A DNA stretch of 64,000 bases from Sphaerulina vaccinii (GCA_022570795.1 JAKUDP010000010.1:682001-746000), one strand, 5' to 3'. Counted from the stretch's first letter, positions 1 to 11,209 are shown. Program-made: numbers and translations. Notes: generated from the letters alone by a model not told the origin.

Positions 1-2082
1 GCCACGGCCGGACCCAGCACGATGCCTCTCCTTGTCATGCGCAGCCAAGCAGCCATAGAGGCAGCACCGCAAGCCGAAGTGGGAGAGCCTGTTCCGGAGA
101 AGACAGGACCAGCACAGCCAGCCTCACTGGACGAGACTCTGCAGGAACTGACCAAACAGTATATGGATGCGCTGTACCTGTCGAGAACGCCACTGGCATA
201 CTTTGTTAAAGGCCCACTTGCTCGTGCCAGAGCTGCATTTGCATCGCAGCCAGCCGAATTGATCACATTCTTGCGCGGTACCATCTTGACTTCTGCCACA
301 ATGGACAAGAAGTTCCGCGAAGTCTTTGCCGAGTTCATCAAGGACAATTCTATGCTTGACACGCCCGGAACAGTGTCGGCTAAGCCTAAAAGGAAACGCA
401 AATGGACGCCAAAACGCGACAAGCAAGGGCTATTTGTGGACGAGAAGGACTACGTCGAACTGTGGTGGCAGAAACTGGAAGAAAGTGCCAAAGATCATAC
501 TGCATCGAACGAGACTTTCGAGGCTTTGCTGAGGCGTCGATCTCAGGTCATTCGTAATCGTGAGACTTTGCTACAGGTCATTATGATCATGGAGGTCATA
601 GCTCTCGAGGCCATCACACCTCTTGCACCTGCAGCACCTGATGTGACCAATATACCCGACACGGAATCGCAGACCCAGGATCCCAAGACTGCAGACACAG
701 AGAGGAAGCCACGCAAGAAGAAGGAGGTTAGCATGACGGCTATTCTCGACACCCTAGTGGAGCGTCTCAACATCTACCATACACTGGAGTCTTCGCCAGT
801 GAAGACGAGAGAAGGCGAGAACGGAAGCGCCAAGCCTGACACCAAAGACGAGCTCAAGACCTTCGCCACAGAGGTCATTATTCCTTTCTTTGCTTCACGC
901 ATATATGAGGTCGCAAATTCAACTAGCAGGAAGCTTGGAGGACCGAGTGCTCCGCGCCCGATTGACAAGAAGTCAACAGCAGCGACTACATCACGTAAGC
1001 CAGGCGAGCCAACCATCCGACAACCACCAGAGAAGAAGCCAAGAAAGCCTCTGGGCCGCACTTCTACAGACACACTCAATAAGATCGGCAGGCAACCTCC
1101 AGCTCTACAACGGTCAATTACGGATCTGGACGCTCTCGCTCCGCTCATCAAGAGGGAGAACAGCGAGGCTCCATCGCTATCTCTCCACAATATCGCGGCT
1201 GCCAAGGACGTCTCCAAGAAGCGTACTACGGTCCTGGATCAGTATGCTGCCAGACACAAGCAGATCGATCTGTCAGCCATGTCGCAGAACTTCGAGCAGA
1301 AGAAGGCCAAGAACAAGAACATCGAGGACAAGATCTTGCGAGACGCCTTGAACGGCATTAGAAAGCCGAACAGAGCACTGGCCACTGAAGAGACAGCCAA
1401 GAATGCGGATGAGAGCTTTGCCAGAGCACTTGCAAGGAGCAAGCCTAGCAAGTCGCAGACGCACCGCAGCAATGCTGGGACAAGGGAAGCAAGAACAGTG
1501 ACAGCTACTCCGAGACACATCAAAGCGACACCCGCACCTCGCCGTCGTGCAGCACCACAAACCCACAACTCAGGTGAACTTGGCTCTGGCTCTACCGCTG
1601 TCGTGCCCTCATCATCTGCCCGACTGCGAGTTGAGCCGGACATTGTACCAGGAAGCTCTTTTGCCATTCCACAGACAGGCCATCGCCAACGACAACAGAA
1701 GAACATGTTAGAGACGCCCTCCAGAGGCTTTGCGAGGTTCATGCCAGCTGGACTTGCGAGAGAACCTGGCACGCTACTGGGCGAATCACCGACACTCACA
1801 CGCACTGCTCCCCGAGAAGAGGTGACAGCTACGCCGATGAGATCGCTGCGAATGCCCTCACTGGCTGAGACACCAATTCAGAGAAGGATGTCTCCAGAGA
1901 AGACGATAGCAGGGGTACAATCCTCACCTGCAGCAGTATCATCAATAACGCGCGATGACTCCGGCATTGGTCTTTCTAGCTCATTCTCGGCCATTGCGGA
2001 GAGAAGTAATAACACTTCCAGAAAGGAGGTCTCCGTCTATGATGCATTAGGATGGAACGATGATGATTATGACATAGCATAG
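1..2082 (+). CDS. sld3: DNA replication initiation regulator Sld3 (5' end outside window)
   Basis: The reading frame is open from base 1; the first ATG in the window is at 22, giving 686 residues, and the true start may lie upstream. Residues ~39-90 carry the hallmark of the Sld3/Treslin STD domain (LYLSRTPLAYFVKGPL followed by RARAAF), and the helical, basic region continues to ~residue 210. The C-terminal half is low-complexity, Ser/Thr/Pro/Lys/Arg-rich, with many SP/TP sites (for example TPSRG, SPTLT, TPMRS, SPEKT). That fits the CDK sites through which Sld3 of the family binds Dpb11. Family role (known): an origin-firing factor that loads Cdc45 onto the MCM helicase. No intron is needed in this part. 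It ends convergently with the secreted gene at 2237-2842. Function is inferred from the STD signature only. Confidence 0.82.
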   Translation, partial: ATAGPSTMPLLVMRSQAAIEAAPQAEVGEPVPEKTGPAQPASLDETLQELTKQYMDALYLSRTPLAYFVKGPLARARAAFASQPAELITFLRGTILTSATMDKKFREVFAEFIKDNSMLDTPGTVSAKPKRKRKWTPKRDKQGLFVDEKDYVELWWQKLEESAKDHTASNETFEALLRRRSQVIRNRETLLQVIMIMEVIALEAITPLAPAAPDVTNIPDTESQTQDPKTADTERKPRKKKEVSMTAILDTLVERLNIYHTLESSPVKTREGENGSAKPDTKDELKTFATEVIIPFFASRIYEVANSTSRKLGGPSAPRPIDKKSTAATTSRKPGEPTIRQPPEKKPRKPLGRTSTDTLNKIGRQPPALQRSITDLDALAPLIKRENSEAPSLSLHNIAAAKDVSKKRTTVLDQYAARHKQIDLSAMSQNFEQKKAKNKNIEDKILRDALNGIRKPNRALATEETAKNADESFARALARSKPSKSQTHRSNAGTREARTVTATPRHIKATPAPRRRAAPQTHNSGELGSGSTAVVPSSSARLRVEPDIVPGSSFAIPQTGHRQRQQKNMLETPSRGFARFMPAGLAREPGTLLGESPTLTRTAPREEVTATPMRSLRMPSLAETPIQRRMSPEKTIAGVQSSPAAVSSITRDDSGIGLSSSFSAIAERSNNTSRKEVSVYDALGWNDDDYDIA

Positions 2083-2236
2083 CATAGCGCAGCATCCTGT
2101 AGCATTTGAAACGAAAGATATCATGATCATTCCCAGAATGTCTCTGCCACTTCTCCACGTCCATGCCAAAGGAGTCGCAGACCAGGCGGTAATGCTTGGA
2201 AGGCTAGCAATCAGAGAACGTCTCCTCGCATCGTCC

Positions 2237-2842
2237 TCAACCTCTACGACAGCCCTCACACCCTGCCACCGGCTCCCTAGCCCCAACTCCATCATTTCCC
2301 AAGCCCGGCACTTTCCAACCCTCCTTACATTCCGGTCTACCCATATTATACAGATAAGCACCCGAATTCTGCTCATTATAGACTTTCGTAAACTTCCCGT
2401 CATTCAGGTCAACGAAGAATATCTTCATCTTCCTGATCGGCAACGCTTGTCTTTCTTTACTTTCCATCCAATTCCAAGCGTACCAGGTTATGGTGTCGCA
2501 AGTATGTGAGAGAAACAAAGTTTGGAGATCCCATTCTCGGGGCGTATTCTTATGCTTGGCAATATGTTCGTCAAGAGTCTGAGTGTTGGTTCTGTTTAGT
2601 TCGTGCTGGAAGATGTAGGAGTAGCTGTCTGAGTAGGCTTTGAAGTCTTGCTTGAGACGTTTGTTGGCTCGTTCGTAATAGTTTGGCTTTTCGGCCATTA
2701 TGTAGGCGTAGTCTTCGATGCAGGTCTTGGCTTGAGAGTCTGTGAGACAGTTGCATGGGTGATGAGAGGAGGCTGATACATCTTGTGCTGTGACAGTTAG
2801 GATCAAGGATAGAAGGACCATCAACATAGCTGAGAAGTGCAT
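2237..2842 (-). CDS. Secreted NTF2-like (SnoaL-fold) domain protein
   Basis: 201 residues, single exon. It begins with a clear signal peptide (MHFSAMLMVLLSLILTVTAQ). The mature part follows the pattern of fungal secreted NTF2-like proteins: CNCLTD near the new N-terminus, a helical stretch with DFKAYSDSYSY, then HTCDTITWYAWNW, and a C-terminal strand with FNSG-like NSGAYLYNMG. The two cysteines in CNC and the one in HTC could form the disulfide common in this family. The biochemical role is unknown; members are small secreted fungal proteins sometimes predicted as effectors (inference). It lies tail to tail with Sld3, with about 150 bp between stops. The start is the ATG opening the signal peptide. 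Confidence 0.75.
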   Translation of the reverse strand: MHFSAMLMVLLSLILTVTAQDVSASSHHPCNCLTDSQAKTCIEDYAYIMAEKPNYYERANKRLKQDFKAYSDSYSYIFQHELNRTNTQTLDEHIAKHKNTPREWDLQTLFLSHTCDTITWYAWNWMESKERQALPIRKMKIFFVDLNDGKFTKVYNEQNSGAYLYNMGRPECKEGWKVPGLGNDGVGAREPVAGCEGCRRG

Positions 2843-3282
2843 GTTGAGTGGCCGAACTCTTGCTAGCTACACGTTGTTCGTCCTCAGGAAGCAGGACGGG
2901 TATCAGCCTTTATGCTCTGCACAGTGGCCCACTTGCTCAAGTTGAGAGGACAATTGATGTTGACGAGAAGCGACCTTGAAGCCACTTGGTAGGACATATA
3001 GCTCACTCGTAAGCAGCCTCTTCTTGGCAGCGGATGAGCTATGATGTTACGCAGAACGATCTCACGGCAGCCGAGATGTCTTCACAGCCAAGCTGTCTGC
3101 CCAGACTAAGATGTGGCAGTGCGACTGAGGGTTCTCTGCATCTCTGTCCTGTTCGACATTGAGGCATCATGCTTAAAGATGTGGTTGGCCATCATCTGAA
3201 AGGATGATGTTGATCCGAGCGAGTAGGAGCAATTGAGCTTTCAGAGCAGACATTCGAGATGTGGTAGAGATATTCATGATAC
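2843..3282. other. Intergenic, no gene seen
   Basis: 440 bp upstream of the secreted NTF2-like gene and downstream of the acetyltransferase gene, both on the minus strand. No convincing open frame, repeat or RNA gene was seen; it presumably holds the promoter of the secreted gene. Confidence 0.5.
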
Positions 3283-3846
3283 CTACATTCCCTTGATGTT
3301 CAGTCTCATAAGCACTTTCTTGCCCTCTTCTCTACGCGCAACTTCTTCCCAGCCATGTTGCTTCAGAATCCGGTACATTTGAGTGAACCTGTCGGGATAT
3401 GTGCACACAGTAAGCTGGGTAGCTATGGCGCGAGCATGTTGAACTGCGTGTTCCATTAAAAATGGAAAGATGCCAAGCCCACGGCTAGCAGGATCGACAG
3501 CTGCAATCCATATGTGTGGCAGTTCAACGTCGATCTCGGGCGCGGTCCTGGGTATCAGAAAGAAGAAGCCCAGTACTTGTGATGCATTGGTTCTGGTGGC
3601 ATAGAAGACAGCCGCCCCTGGGAGCTGTAGCAAGGTCTTCCACTGTGACAAGTCGTTTGATGGTCTTTGACTGTCTTGTAGCTCGGCAAAGACACTCTGT
3701 GAAAGACTGAATGCCTCTTCCAGTGCAGCACTTGCCGTGTCGCTATGAGTGAGCTGGTGGCAGGCGAGCTGCTCAGATGATCTGGCAGACATGATCTGCT
3801 GAGTGACTGTTACGCAAGTTGGGATCTGTAGGTGTGAGTAAGGCAT
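3283..3846 (-). CDS. GNAT-family N-acetyltransferase
   Basis: 187 residues from the first ATG at 3846. The more likely start may be Met19 (ATG at 3792, MSARSSEQL), because the first 18 residues look like untranslated leader. The GNAT fold is recognisable: a strand with LGFFFLIPR, then the acetyl-CoA-binding loop RGLGIFPFLMEHAVQHAR (R-G-L-G matches the Q/R-x-x-G-x-G/A motif A), and the motif B strand with Y..LKQHGWEEV. The substrate cannot be deduced; family members acetylate small amines, peptides or proteins. It lies alone between the secreted gene and the MFS transporter, on the opposite strand to the transporter. Confidence 0.72.
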   Translation of the reverse strand: MPYSHLQIPTCVTVTQQIMSARSSEQLACHQLTHSDTASAALEEAFSLSQSVFAELQDSQRPSNDLSQWKTLLQLPGAAVFYATRTNASQVLGFFFLIPRTAPEIDVELPHIWIAAVDPASRGLGIFPFLMEHAVQHARAIATQLTVCTYPDRFTQMYRILKQHGWEEVARREEGKKVLMRLNIKGM

Positions 3847-4913
3847 ACATTTTCACGTGGAGCTCGATTCTAATAAGCCTGACCGAGGACCTTATAGTAG
3901 AGCTATATGACCTTGCTCTGGTCAAGTCCCGTCTATGGTCTTGTGCAGGGTGAAGTCGATTCTTTTAGGTGTGTATCACACTCGTAAGGACTTGTTCGGT
4001 CGCTCGTATGACTCTCGCTGAGAACCTTCTGCCGGGGGCTTGCTGACCACCAAGTTCTTGGACATGTAGGTTGACAGAAGAGCTCAGAGAGCTGTTGTCG
4101 TGAAGTGAGTGGATCATACTCCGTGTGGTTGCCAAGTACAAAGCCGCTAGTGCGCCGATAGCCGCACGAGTTGACCGACCACCGATGCAAACATTGTGCA
4201 GAAACGGACTCCATATTGCCGGACCTCAACAACACGCCACCATAGGTTTGATGCAACGATTGCAACGGCCGTACTGGTACAAGATCTTTGATAATAATGC
4301 AAGGGCCACGTATTTACGTCGGTATACAAGCCCCTTCTGTCTACCGCCGCGGAACATTCAAGCTCATTGGGGAACGTGCTTAAGTATGCAAACGGCAGCG
4401 TGAGCGCCACACGACAAGTCCCATATCGTCATCGCTCTGTTTCGACCATAACAGTGGCACGGAGTTAGTATTGCTCGTTTCCTTTCGCCGACTTCAGACT
4501 TCCTTTTGACCATTGAACAAAACCCAGCTGCGTCCCTTGCTTCTCTTGTTGCTATTGATCTACAGTATTGTCTTGCCTCGTGCGTTGTCACTCTTAGCTA
4601 GCTGTACGACATACTTTCTGGAGTCGAGCACATCCCTGGATCAAGCTGCAAAAGCAAAGAAGAGCACTCTTGAACGCACAAAGCCTGTTTATTGTTTCAA
4701 GCTCTGCAGTAGGAGAGAAAACATAACATCGCACGATCATACGAAAGTTACAAAGAACCGACTCCGACGACAGTTGTCAAGAGATTCCAGCGAAGAAAAA
4801 CAACGAGCGAAAATCGACATTGATATCGACATCGACATCATCATCCAAGAAGTGAACTACGCCATCTACCCTGCACAATCCGTGCACGCACGTGAGAAAC
4901 GAGGATCGAAACC
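3847..4913. promoter_or_regulatory. Divergent promoter region and 5' leader of the MFS gene
   Basis: 1067 bp between the divergent acetyltransferase and MFS genes. The part from ~4510 onward is pyrimidine-rich, then A-rich, and contains a short degenerate GA(T/C)AT(C) repeat at about 4818-4849. It is most likely the promoter and 5' UTR of the transporter. A 203-codon frame here overlaps the transporter start and reads as leader sequence, not protein. Confidence 0.45.
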
Positions 4914-6902
4914 ATGTCCGCAGAAGACAAGGACGTGGAGTCCGGTAAGCCGAAGCAAATCAACCATTTCCGACAAGTACTCGACCAAGCGGGCGTCACA
5001 CCAGAAGTCGAGAACTGGAACTACGATGGATCAGGAACGGAAGAGGACCCATATGTCGTTGTTTGGATCGACAATGATCCGAGAAATCCTATGCTCTATT
5101 CGGAAGTCAAGAAATGGAGTTTGACGATGCTGGTGGCTTTCGCGACGCTCGCTGTAGCGTTCGTGTCGAGTGCGTATTCTGGTGGTACGAGAGAGATTAT
5201 TGCGGAGTTCGGGTGTAGTCAGGAAATCGCTACGCTTGGTGTGTCGCTATTCGTGTTGGGCTTTGCGATCGGACCTCTCCTCTGGGCACCGCTTAGTGAA
5301 TTGTTTGGGCGACAAGTTCTCTTCATCACCACTTATGCTGGGTTGACAGCTTTCAACGCTGGTGCAGCAGGCTCTCAGAACATCTGGACGTTGATCATCC
5401 AGCGTTTCTTCGCTGGCGCCATTGGTTCAAGTCCTCTTACCAACGCCGGTGGTGTCATTGCAGACATGTTCGCCTCACGAGAACGAGGTCTTGCCATGTC
5501 TCTCTTCGCAGCAGCACCTTTCATGGGACCTGTTATTGGGCCCATTGTTGGCGGCTTTGTAGGGCAGACAGTAGGCTGGCGCTGGATTCAAGGAGTCATG
5601 GCCATCTTCACTGGATTTCTATGGATTGTCGGCACACTCCTTCTACCGGAGACTTATCCTCCTGTAATCCTACGGAGGAGAGCAGAGAAGCTCAGCAAGA
5701 TGACTGGCAAAGTCTACAAGAGCAAAGGAGAGATCCAGAACGGTACCACGTCGATTGCCGAGATCTTCAAGACTTCTCTTTCCAGGCCTTGGATTCTCCT
5801 TTTCCGCGAGCCGATCGTGTTCCTGTTGTCCATCTACATGGCTATCATCTACGGAACTTTGTACATGTGCTTTGGCGCTTTCCCGATCGTCTACCAGCAA
5901 GGACGTGGCTGGTCTCCTGGTATTGGTGGCCTGGCCTTCCTCGGCGTGGCTGTAGGAATGCTTATGGCAGTGGCATACGCCATCTGGGACAACAAGCGAT
6001 ATGCAGCAATCTCAGACAAGTACAAGGGCTTTGCGCCTCCAGAAGCACGTCTGCCTCTATGTATGGTGGGCTCTATTGCAGTGCCTATCGGCCTTTTCTG
6101 GTAAGTGGAGCCAAGAAACGAACAGCATGCAGCGCAGACACTAACAGCTCACAGGTTCGCTTGGACGAACTACCCATCAATCCACTGGATCGTTTCAATC
6201 ATGGCAGGCGCGCCCTTTGGCTTTGGCATGGTTCTCATCTTCCTCGGTATCATGAACTACCTCATCGACGCCTACACGATCTTTGCCGCCTCAGTCCTCG
6301 CAGCCAACTCCGTGCTACGATCCCTCTTCGGAGCAGCTTTCCCGCTCTTCACATCACAAATGTACGCCAATCTAGGAATCCACTGGGCATCTTCCATTCC
6401 AGCATTCCTCGCGCTGATGTGCGTACCCTTCCCATTCTTGTTCTACAAGTATGGAGCGAAGATCAGAGTGAACTGCAAGTATGCAGCGCAATCTGAGAAG
6501 TTCATGAAGGAGATGGCTGGACAAAGTCAGGACAGCTCTGATGACGACGAGGACGAGAAGCCAGAGAAGGAAATCGACGATACAGAAACAGCTACAGATA
6601 CAGATGTCGAAAAGGCCGAGCCACGAAACAGACGTGGAGAAGCCGTTGAAGAAGAAGAGGAACTTCCACGCCGAGAATCAGTCATCTCCTCCTCGACAAG
6701 CGATGATGGCCAGCCAACTTTCGCACCTATCACGACTACGAAGTCAAGAGCAGAAAGGATTCAGGCTGGGTACTATGATCATAGTCCATTCGATCTGGAT
6801 CGTGTCAACACTAGGGAGAGCTTCAAGAGGACAGGGAGTAATAGCGTGAGTCGAGTCACTTCAAGGGCGACATCGGTCAGTTCGAAGACGAGCAGAAGAT
6901 AA
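4914..6902 (+). CDS. MFS drug/polyamine exporter, DHA1 family (Tpo1/Flu1-like)
   Basis: Exons 4914..6100 and 6155..6902 (54-nt intron, donor GTAAGT, branch CTAAC, acceptor CACAG), joining TG|G into Trp; 644 residues. A soluble N-terminus of ~65 residues is followed by 12 predicted membrane segments. Signature elements are FVLGFAIGPLLWAPLSELFG (motif A of DHA1 antiporters), FAAAPFMGPVIGPIVGGFVG (motif C, typical of proton antiporters) and NYLIDAYTIFAASVLAANS with RSLFGAAFPLF after TM10. The C-terminal ~170 residues form an acidic, Ser-rich cytosolic tail. Family role (known): plasma-membrane proton-coupled efflux of polyamines, azoles and other toxicants. The actual substrate is unknown. No biosynthetic partner genes are nearby. 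Confidence 0.9.
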
Positions 6903-7271
6903 GACTAGTTGGTTGATTGTGATGGACATGAATTTGGTTTAGCGAGGAGTCTTTTAGCGATTGCATGATTAGCATGGCATTAGATTGTGCTTTACGAAAG
7001 TGAGAATGAAGGAAGAGCATCAGAACCAGCAAAGGTAGTGGTCGCTGGCAATGTTGTACAGTAATAATGTTATGATACGGCAGAAAAGAGCAATTGAAGT
7101 TAAAAAAATCGTCGGCAGGTGTTCAAACAGTAGGTAAAATTGCTTTTCGTTTCAAGTTACAATATATAGGATGGCCATCATCTCCGCAGTGGTAGGTGTC
7201 GATATCTTGTGATCTGGGGGCCTCGCGGAGGTGTAGTGCTCAGTCGTAGGAGAAGAGGCTGTAGTGCAACT
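6903..7271. other. Convergent 3' region
   Basis: 369 bp between the 3' ends of the MFS exporter and the secreted protein gene. AT-rich, with a short A-run around 7100; presumably the two 3' UTRs. No open frame or repeat of note. Confidence 0.45.
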
Positions 7272-7961
7272 CTAGCCTGCAGTGCACAGAGGGTATTGGC
7301 TTCCTGGCACGTTGCAGTCGACTCGCACTGAAGTGAATCCACAACCCTCTGGTAGGGACATATTGAAAAAGGCACTTCCCCAACTGAGAACGTAAGTCTC
7401 ATCTCCGAACTTTGGGTTTCCAAGTTGTCTGCAGGCCATAAACATATTATTCGCCGCTTTCAACTCGTGACCAACCGACCCTTCGGTCGAAACGATCCAT
7501 TTGTTATCGTCGAAAGATCCTGGACCAGATGATGCTAAGACAATGGATTGGGCGCCGCGCAAGTCACCCTTCACGGCGTACGTCAGCATGGTTATCGTGC
7601 ATTCCATTAATCCTTTCATTCTTACAATGTCGGCAGCACTCAAATTCCACGGGATCCCATCTACATCCAGCTTCAAGGAACCGTAGTCGAAGCCATTGGG
7701 ATCCTTTGGCTCATCGTTGACGATATATGCTGGTGTAACTTGGAATTTGTCCGCCGCTGGAATATGTCCGAGTACCATCTCGTATGGCCTTTTCCACCAA
7801 AGCGCCGATAGTTCCGCGTACGTCCCATTAGAACCTGGAATGGTCATGCTCAGGCCGAATTCAGCATTGCTGAGTGGCATCGTCTTGTTGTAGCCCTGGG
7901 GCAGGGTGTCTCGAGGGAGAGCAATTGCGGCAGCACTGGCGATGAAGAGGTGACTGCGCAT
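7272..7961 (-). CDS. Secreted hypothetical protein
   Basis: 229 residues from ATG at 7961. An upstream ATG in the same frame at 8120 adds 53 residues that resemble a 5' leader and would bury the signal peptide. The N-terminus MRSHLFIASAAAIALP is a short signal sequence. The mature protein has five Cys, several N-glycosylation sequons (NKT, NGT, NLS, NMS), and motifs such as SALWWKRPYEMVLGHIP and MECTITMLTYAVKGDLRGAQ that I do not recognise. The last four Cys cluster at the C-terminal end except one in MECTI. It could be an effector-like or wall-associated protein (inference). It is convergent with the MFS exporter. Confidence 0.65.
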   Translation of the reverse strand: MRSHLFIASAAAIALPRDTLPQGYNKTMPLSNAEFGLSMTIPGSNGTYAELSALWWKRPYEMVLGHIPAADKFQVTPAYIVNDEPKDPNGFDYGSLKLDVDGIPWNLSAADIVRMKGLMECTITMLTYAVKGDLRGAQSIVLASSGPGSFDDNKWIVSTEGSVGHELKAANNMFMACRQLGNPKFGDETYVLSWGSAFFNMSLPEGCGFTSVRVDCNVPGSQYPLCTAG

Positions 7962-9336
7962 GGTGGTGGTCGGGTCGTGGGGATGTTGTGTCTTGAGAGT
8001 GAGATGGTTCTTGAGATAGCTGTTCTGTTGTGAGGCGTTTTGTATTGTACTAGAAGTCGTAGATTGATGGTAGGAAAGACAAACAGCGGCCTTATACCTG
8101 CCTGCCCCGTTGTACCTCAACGTGCTTGCTTCAGCCTGCTGCTGCTACTGCTGCTTTGCGAGCTGCGCGATTGGCAGTATCAACCAACCCGGGAAGTCGC
8201 GCTCGCATGTCCCGTACCATACTGGCTTTCTAACAAAGGCGATATGAGGTCAGAGTATGCACAGAAGCACACTGAAGCACACTGTGCAGCGACCGCCAGT
8301 CCATCAAGTTATAACCAAGAACGGATTATGCTTGGTCACTCGTGCGCGTACGGCGAACCATCTTTTGAAGTTCTTGTCCGCCTTGAAGTTTGTGCGACGG
8401 AGTGGTCAGGAGTGGACGTGAGGCTGGGAGCCAAGAATGGAAGGCGCCCGTGCTCAAAGTGGATCACACCTTGAAAGTTGCAGACCTTTCCTCTGCACGA
8501 CATACAACAAAGCCTGATGGAACACGGTATGCGGCTAGACGTATCCTGAGGGATGACACTGGTACCATGGTATCATGCTTTGTCGTATGAACAGACAGTT
8601 TCACGTTCAGCACCAGGCCAGGCAAACGCATGAAACAATCGATGCGACACTGACCACAAAGACGATGGCTAGTTCTAGTCTGTGTATCTCGACTGGCGCA
8701 GGCTGCTGAGAAGGCGTCTTGGTAAATACCCAAAGTCCGATCGCGAATGGAGGGTTCAACCTCTCTCTCTTTCAGCACCTCATCACGATTGTTCCAGTGG
8801 AAATCCTACCATGGAGACATGGTCACTGTGATCATGCTCAACAAAGGCCACGATTATTCATCACATACTTCCGCGGTGAGCATGATCTCCGAATATGCGC
8901 TAGACACTGCGCAAGTGCGACTCAAGGCATGTCGTAGGATGTTCGAGACGGTGTGCAGAGACGGACGTCTGAAAGTACGTCGTGGGGAACACAGGGACCC
9001 CGAGATGAGCGCTTACTTGACTTCGGACCATACTGGACGTGTTGGCCAGTTCTGGCTGCGGCTCAGATTCGAAACGTTTGGTTAACCCTAGCTGAGGTCC
9101 AGAGAACGTGTCGGCCACTTCTGGCTGAGGTACATGGGACATGTCACGGGAAACTAGCTGAGGGCCGAAAATGGACATGCTGGCCAGTTCCAGTCGCTGA
9201 GCACCTGGATTGTCGATCATGTCACGCAGCTTGTATGATCAAATTGTACCCATATAACTTTGACCCTGTTCCTCTTCGTTCTTTCGAACAGAACATTCCA
9301 AGCCGCTAGCCTCACAATCACGAAAGACTTGCTACC
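7962..9336. other. Long intergenic region with a minisatellite
   Basis: 1375 bp between the secreted protein gene (minus) and the beta-lactamase-like gene (plus). Short open frames on both strands have no recognisable sequence. The notable content is the degenerate 69-bp tandem repeat at ~9037-9205, described separately. The last ~100 bp before 9337 are probably the promoter and leader of the hydrolase. Confidence 0.5.
9037..9205. repeat. Degenerate 69-bp minisatellite, about 2.4 units
   Basis: Three related blocks begin at 9037 (ACGTGTTGGCCAGTTCTGGC), 9106 (ACGTGTCGGCCACTTCTGGC) and 9175 (ACATGCTGGCCAGTTCCAGT), exactly 69 bp apart. The unit length is a multiple of three, so open frames on both strands run through it with repeated peptide motifs (for example a WTCWPV block). 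Nothing else suggests that these frames are genes. Confidence 0.7.
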
Positions 9337-10982
9337 ATGGACGAATTGCCAATTCCCCAGTACGATCAGATCGAAGATGCGCGGCTTGACAAGCTTGTGC
9401 AGCAATCATTAAAGGAATTTCACACGCCGGGCCTGGCCGTCTCTATCACCCAAAATGGAACTCTTAAGACCAAAGGTTATGGCTACTCTGACCTCAAGAC
9501 AAGATCACTAGTCACACCGGAAACGCTTTTCTTTGGCGCATCCACGACCAAGTCCTTCACTTCTGCAATCGCAGCAGGCCTGGCCGCATCTCCAGAGCAC
9601 GAGATCACCTGGAAGACACCATTGGCCGAACTGATCCACGATGATTTTGTGCTTGATCAGAACTCTACTGCTGGTCGAGCGTCGACAATTTCTGTCACTA
9701 TTGAAGACGCGCTATCGCATCGGACTGGCTTACCTAGACATGATATGACATGGCTGAATGGCGAGTCTGAACACCAGGACATCATTCGATCCCTTCGATA
9801 CGTAAGTGTGTCATCATTATCTGTTGAAGTCGCTAACATGATATCTAGCTGCCAGTGCACCGAGACTTGAGAACCAAATGGGAGTACAGTAACGTGCCAT
9901 ACATCGCAGTATCGCATGCGCTGGAGACAGTGACCGGAAAGTCACTCGACGTGCTGCTTGAACTCAACATATTTGAACCGCTAGGCATGTACCACACCAC
10001 ATACGACCTCGATGATGCACAGAACTTGGATGTCGAGGTCGCTCGAGGACATCTCTGGGACGAAGCTGCTCAGAAGTACCAGTCCGTGAAATGGGACGAT
10101 ATACCTCCTTCCATAGGCGCAGGCGGCATCATCTCGAACGTGCTCGATTATTCGCTTTGGGTTAAGCATCTTATGCAACCCGTCAACATCAACCACACGC
10201 TGAGCGCCAATGCTGTTCAAGAGCTGCGTACTCCTCGAATGCTTGTCGATAAGGATCCTCGACGTCCCTTTATTGGTCCCGAAGCGTATTGTCTCGGACT
10301 ATACTCACAAACATATCGTGGACGAGAGATTCTTTCACATAGCGGCGCTATCGCTGGATACATGGCTCATATGCTCATGGTTCCTCCTACAGCCGCGGAG
10401 ATTGAGGCTGGTGAACAAGGCTGGGCCGTGGTCACTATGCAGAACTCTTTCTCGTCCTGTCAGGATATTGTGATATGGCATTTGCTGGACGACTATCTCG
10501 GGACACCACTTGCAGAGCGGTTCGACATGGCGCGAGCTGCGCGAGATGCCAGGGCGAGCCGTGAAGAGCACATGAATGAAGGCAGCGTCTTGAAGCGACT
10601 CTATGGCATGACTGAGAGGCCTTCTGCAGCTGTTGAGCCGTCTCTACCAAACAAAAGGTTCGCAGGAGTCTATCACCACCCAGCATACCATTCGTTGAGG
10701 ATATCAGAGGCTACGCCACGGGAGCAAGCTGCTCAAGTCGATGTTCCTCCACTCCACCTCAAGCCAGCCGGCGATTCCTTTGGCAAGATCTCAGCGACAC
10801 TACACCATGTCTCTGGAGACCATTGGTGGGCTCATAAGCGCTCAGGTCCTAGCAGCTGGATCACTGACGAGGCACTGAAAGTACGCTTCGTGGTTGGCGT
10901 CAATGGTGAGGTTGAGGGTATGAGGTATCAAGCTGAGCCCGCATTGGAAGAGGAACTGGCTTTCTTCTCGAAGATTGAGTGA
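9337..10982 (+). CDS. Serine beta-lactamase-like hydrolase/esterase (class C fold)
   Basis: Exons 9337..9801 and 9849..10982 (47-nt intron, donor GTAAGT, branch CTAAC, acceptor CTAG), phase 0; 532 residues. The three catalytic elements of the beta-lactamase/transpeptidase fold are present: S69-T-T-K72 (nucleophile and base), Y168-S-N170, and H319-S-G321 in place of KTG, as in class C-like esterases and LACTB. There is no signal peptide, so it is probably cytosolic. The N-terminal ~360 residues are the catalytic domain; the C-terminal ~150 are a lipocalin-like extension common in fungal members. Fungal relatives hydrolyse esters, or make or break lactones; the substrate is unknown here. The gene stands alone, with no biosynthetic cluster around it. 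Confidence 0.87.
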
Positions 10983-11209
10983 TGACATGACTTTGCGATC
11001 GGCATTTTGTCAACGTCTGTTGTCGACTGTGTTCAGCAGTGACTCTCATCCAATAATGTGAGTCACTGGTTTGACGATGTATCGCTAGGCGCCGGCTAGC
11101 TGCGCCACATGCATGCAACGTTCTCATTACTTCGGGTCACACTTGGACTCATGTAAAGACCTCAGAGTGTCCGAATTGCTTCAACACCATCAGAATAGAT
11201 GCACTCACG

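Noticed and set aside
4513..5124. 203-codon plus-strand frame upstream of the MFS gene
   Set aside because: It overlaps the transporter start in another frame, is Lys/Thr/Ser-rich with no domain, and coincides with the expected promoter and 5' UTR.
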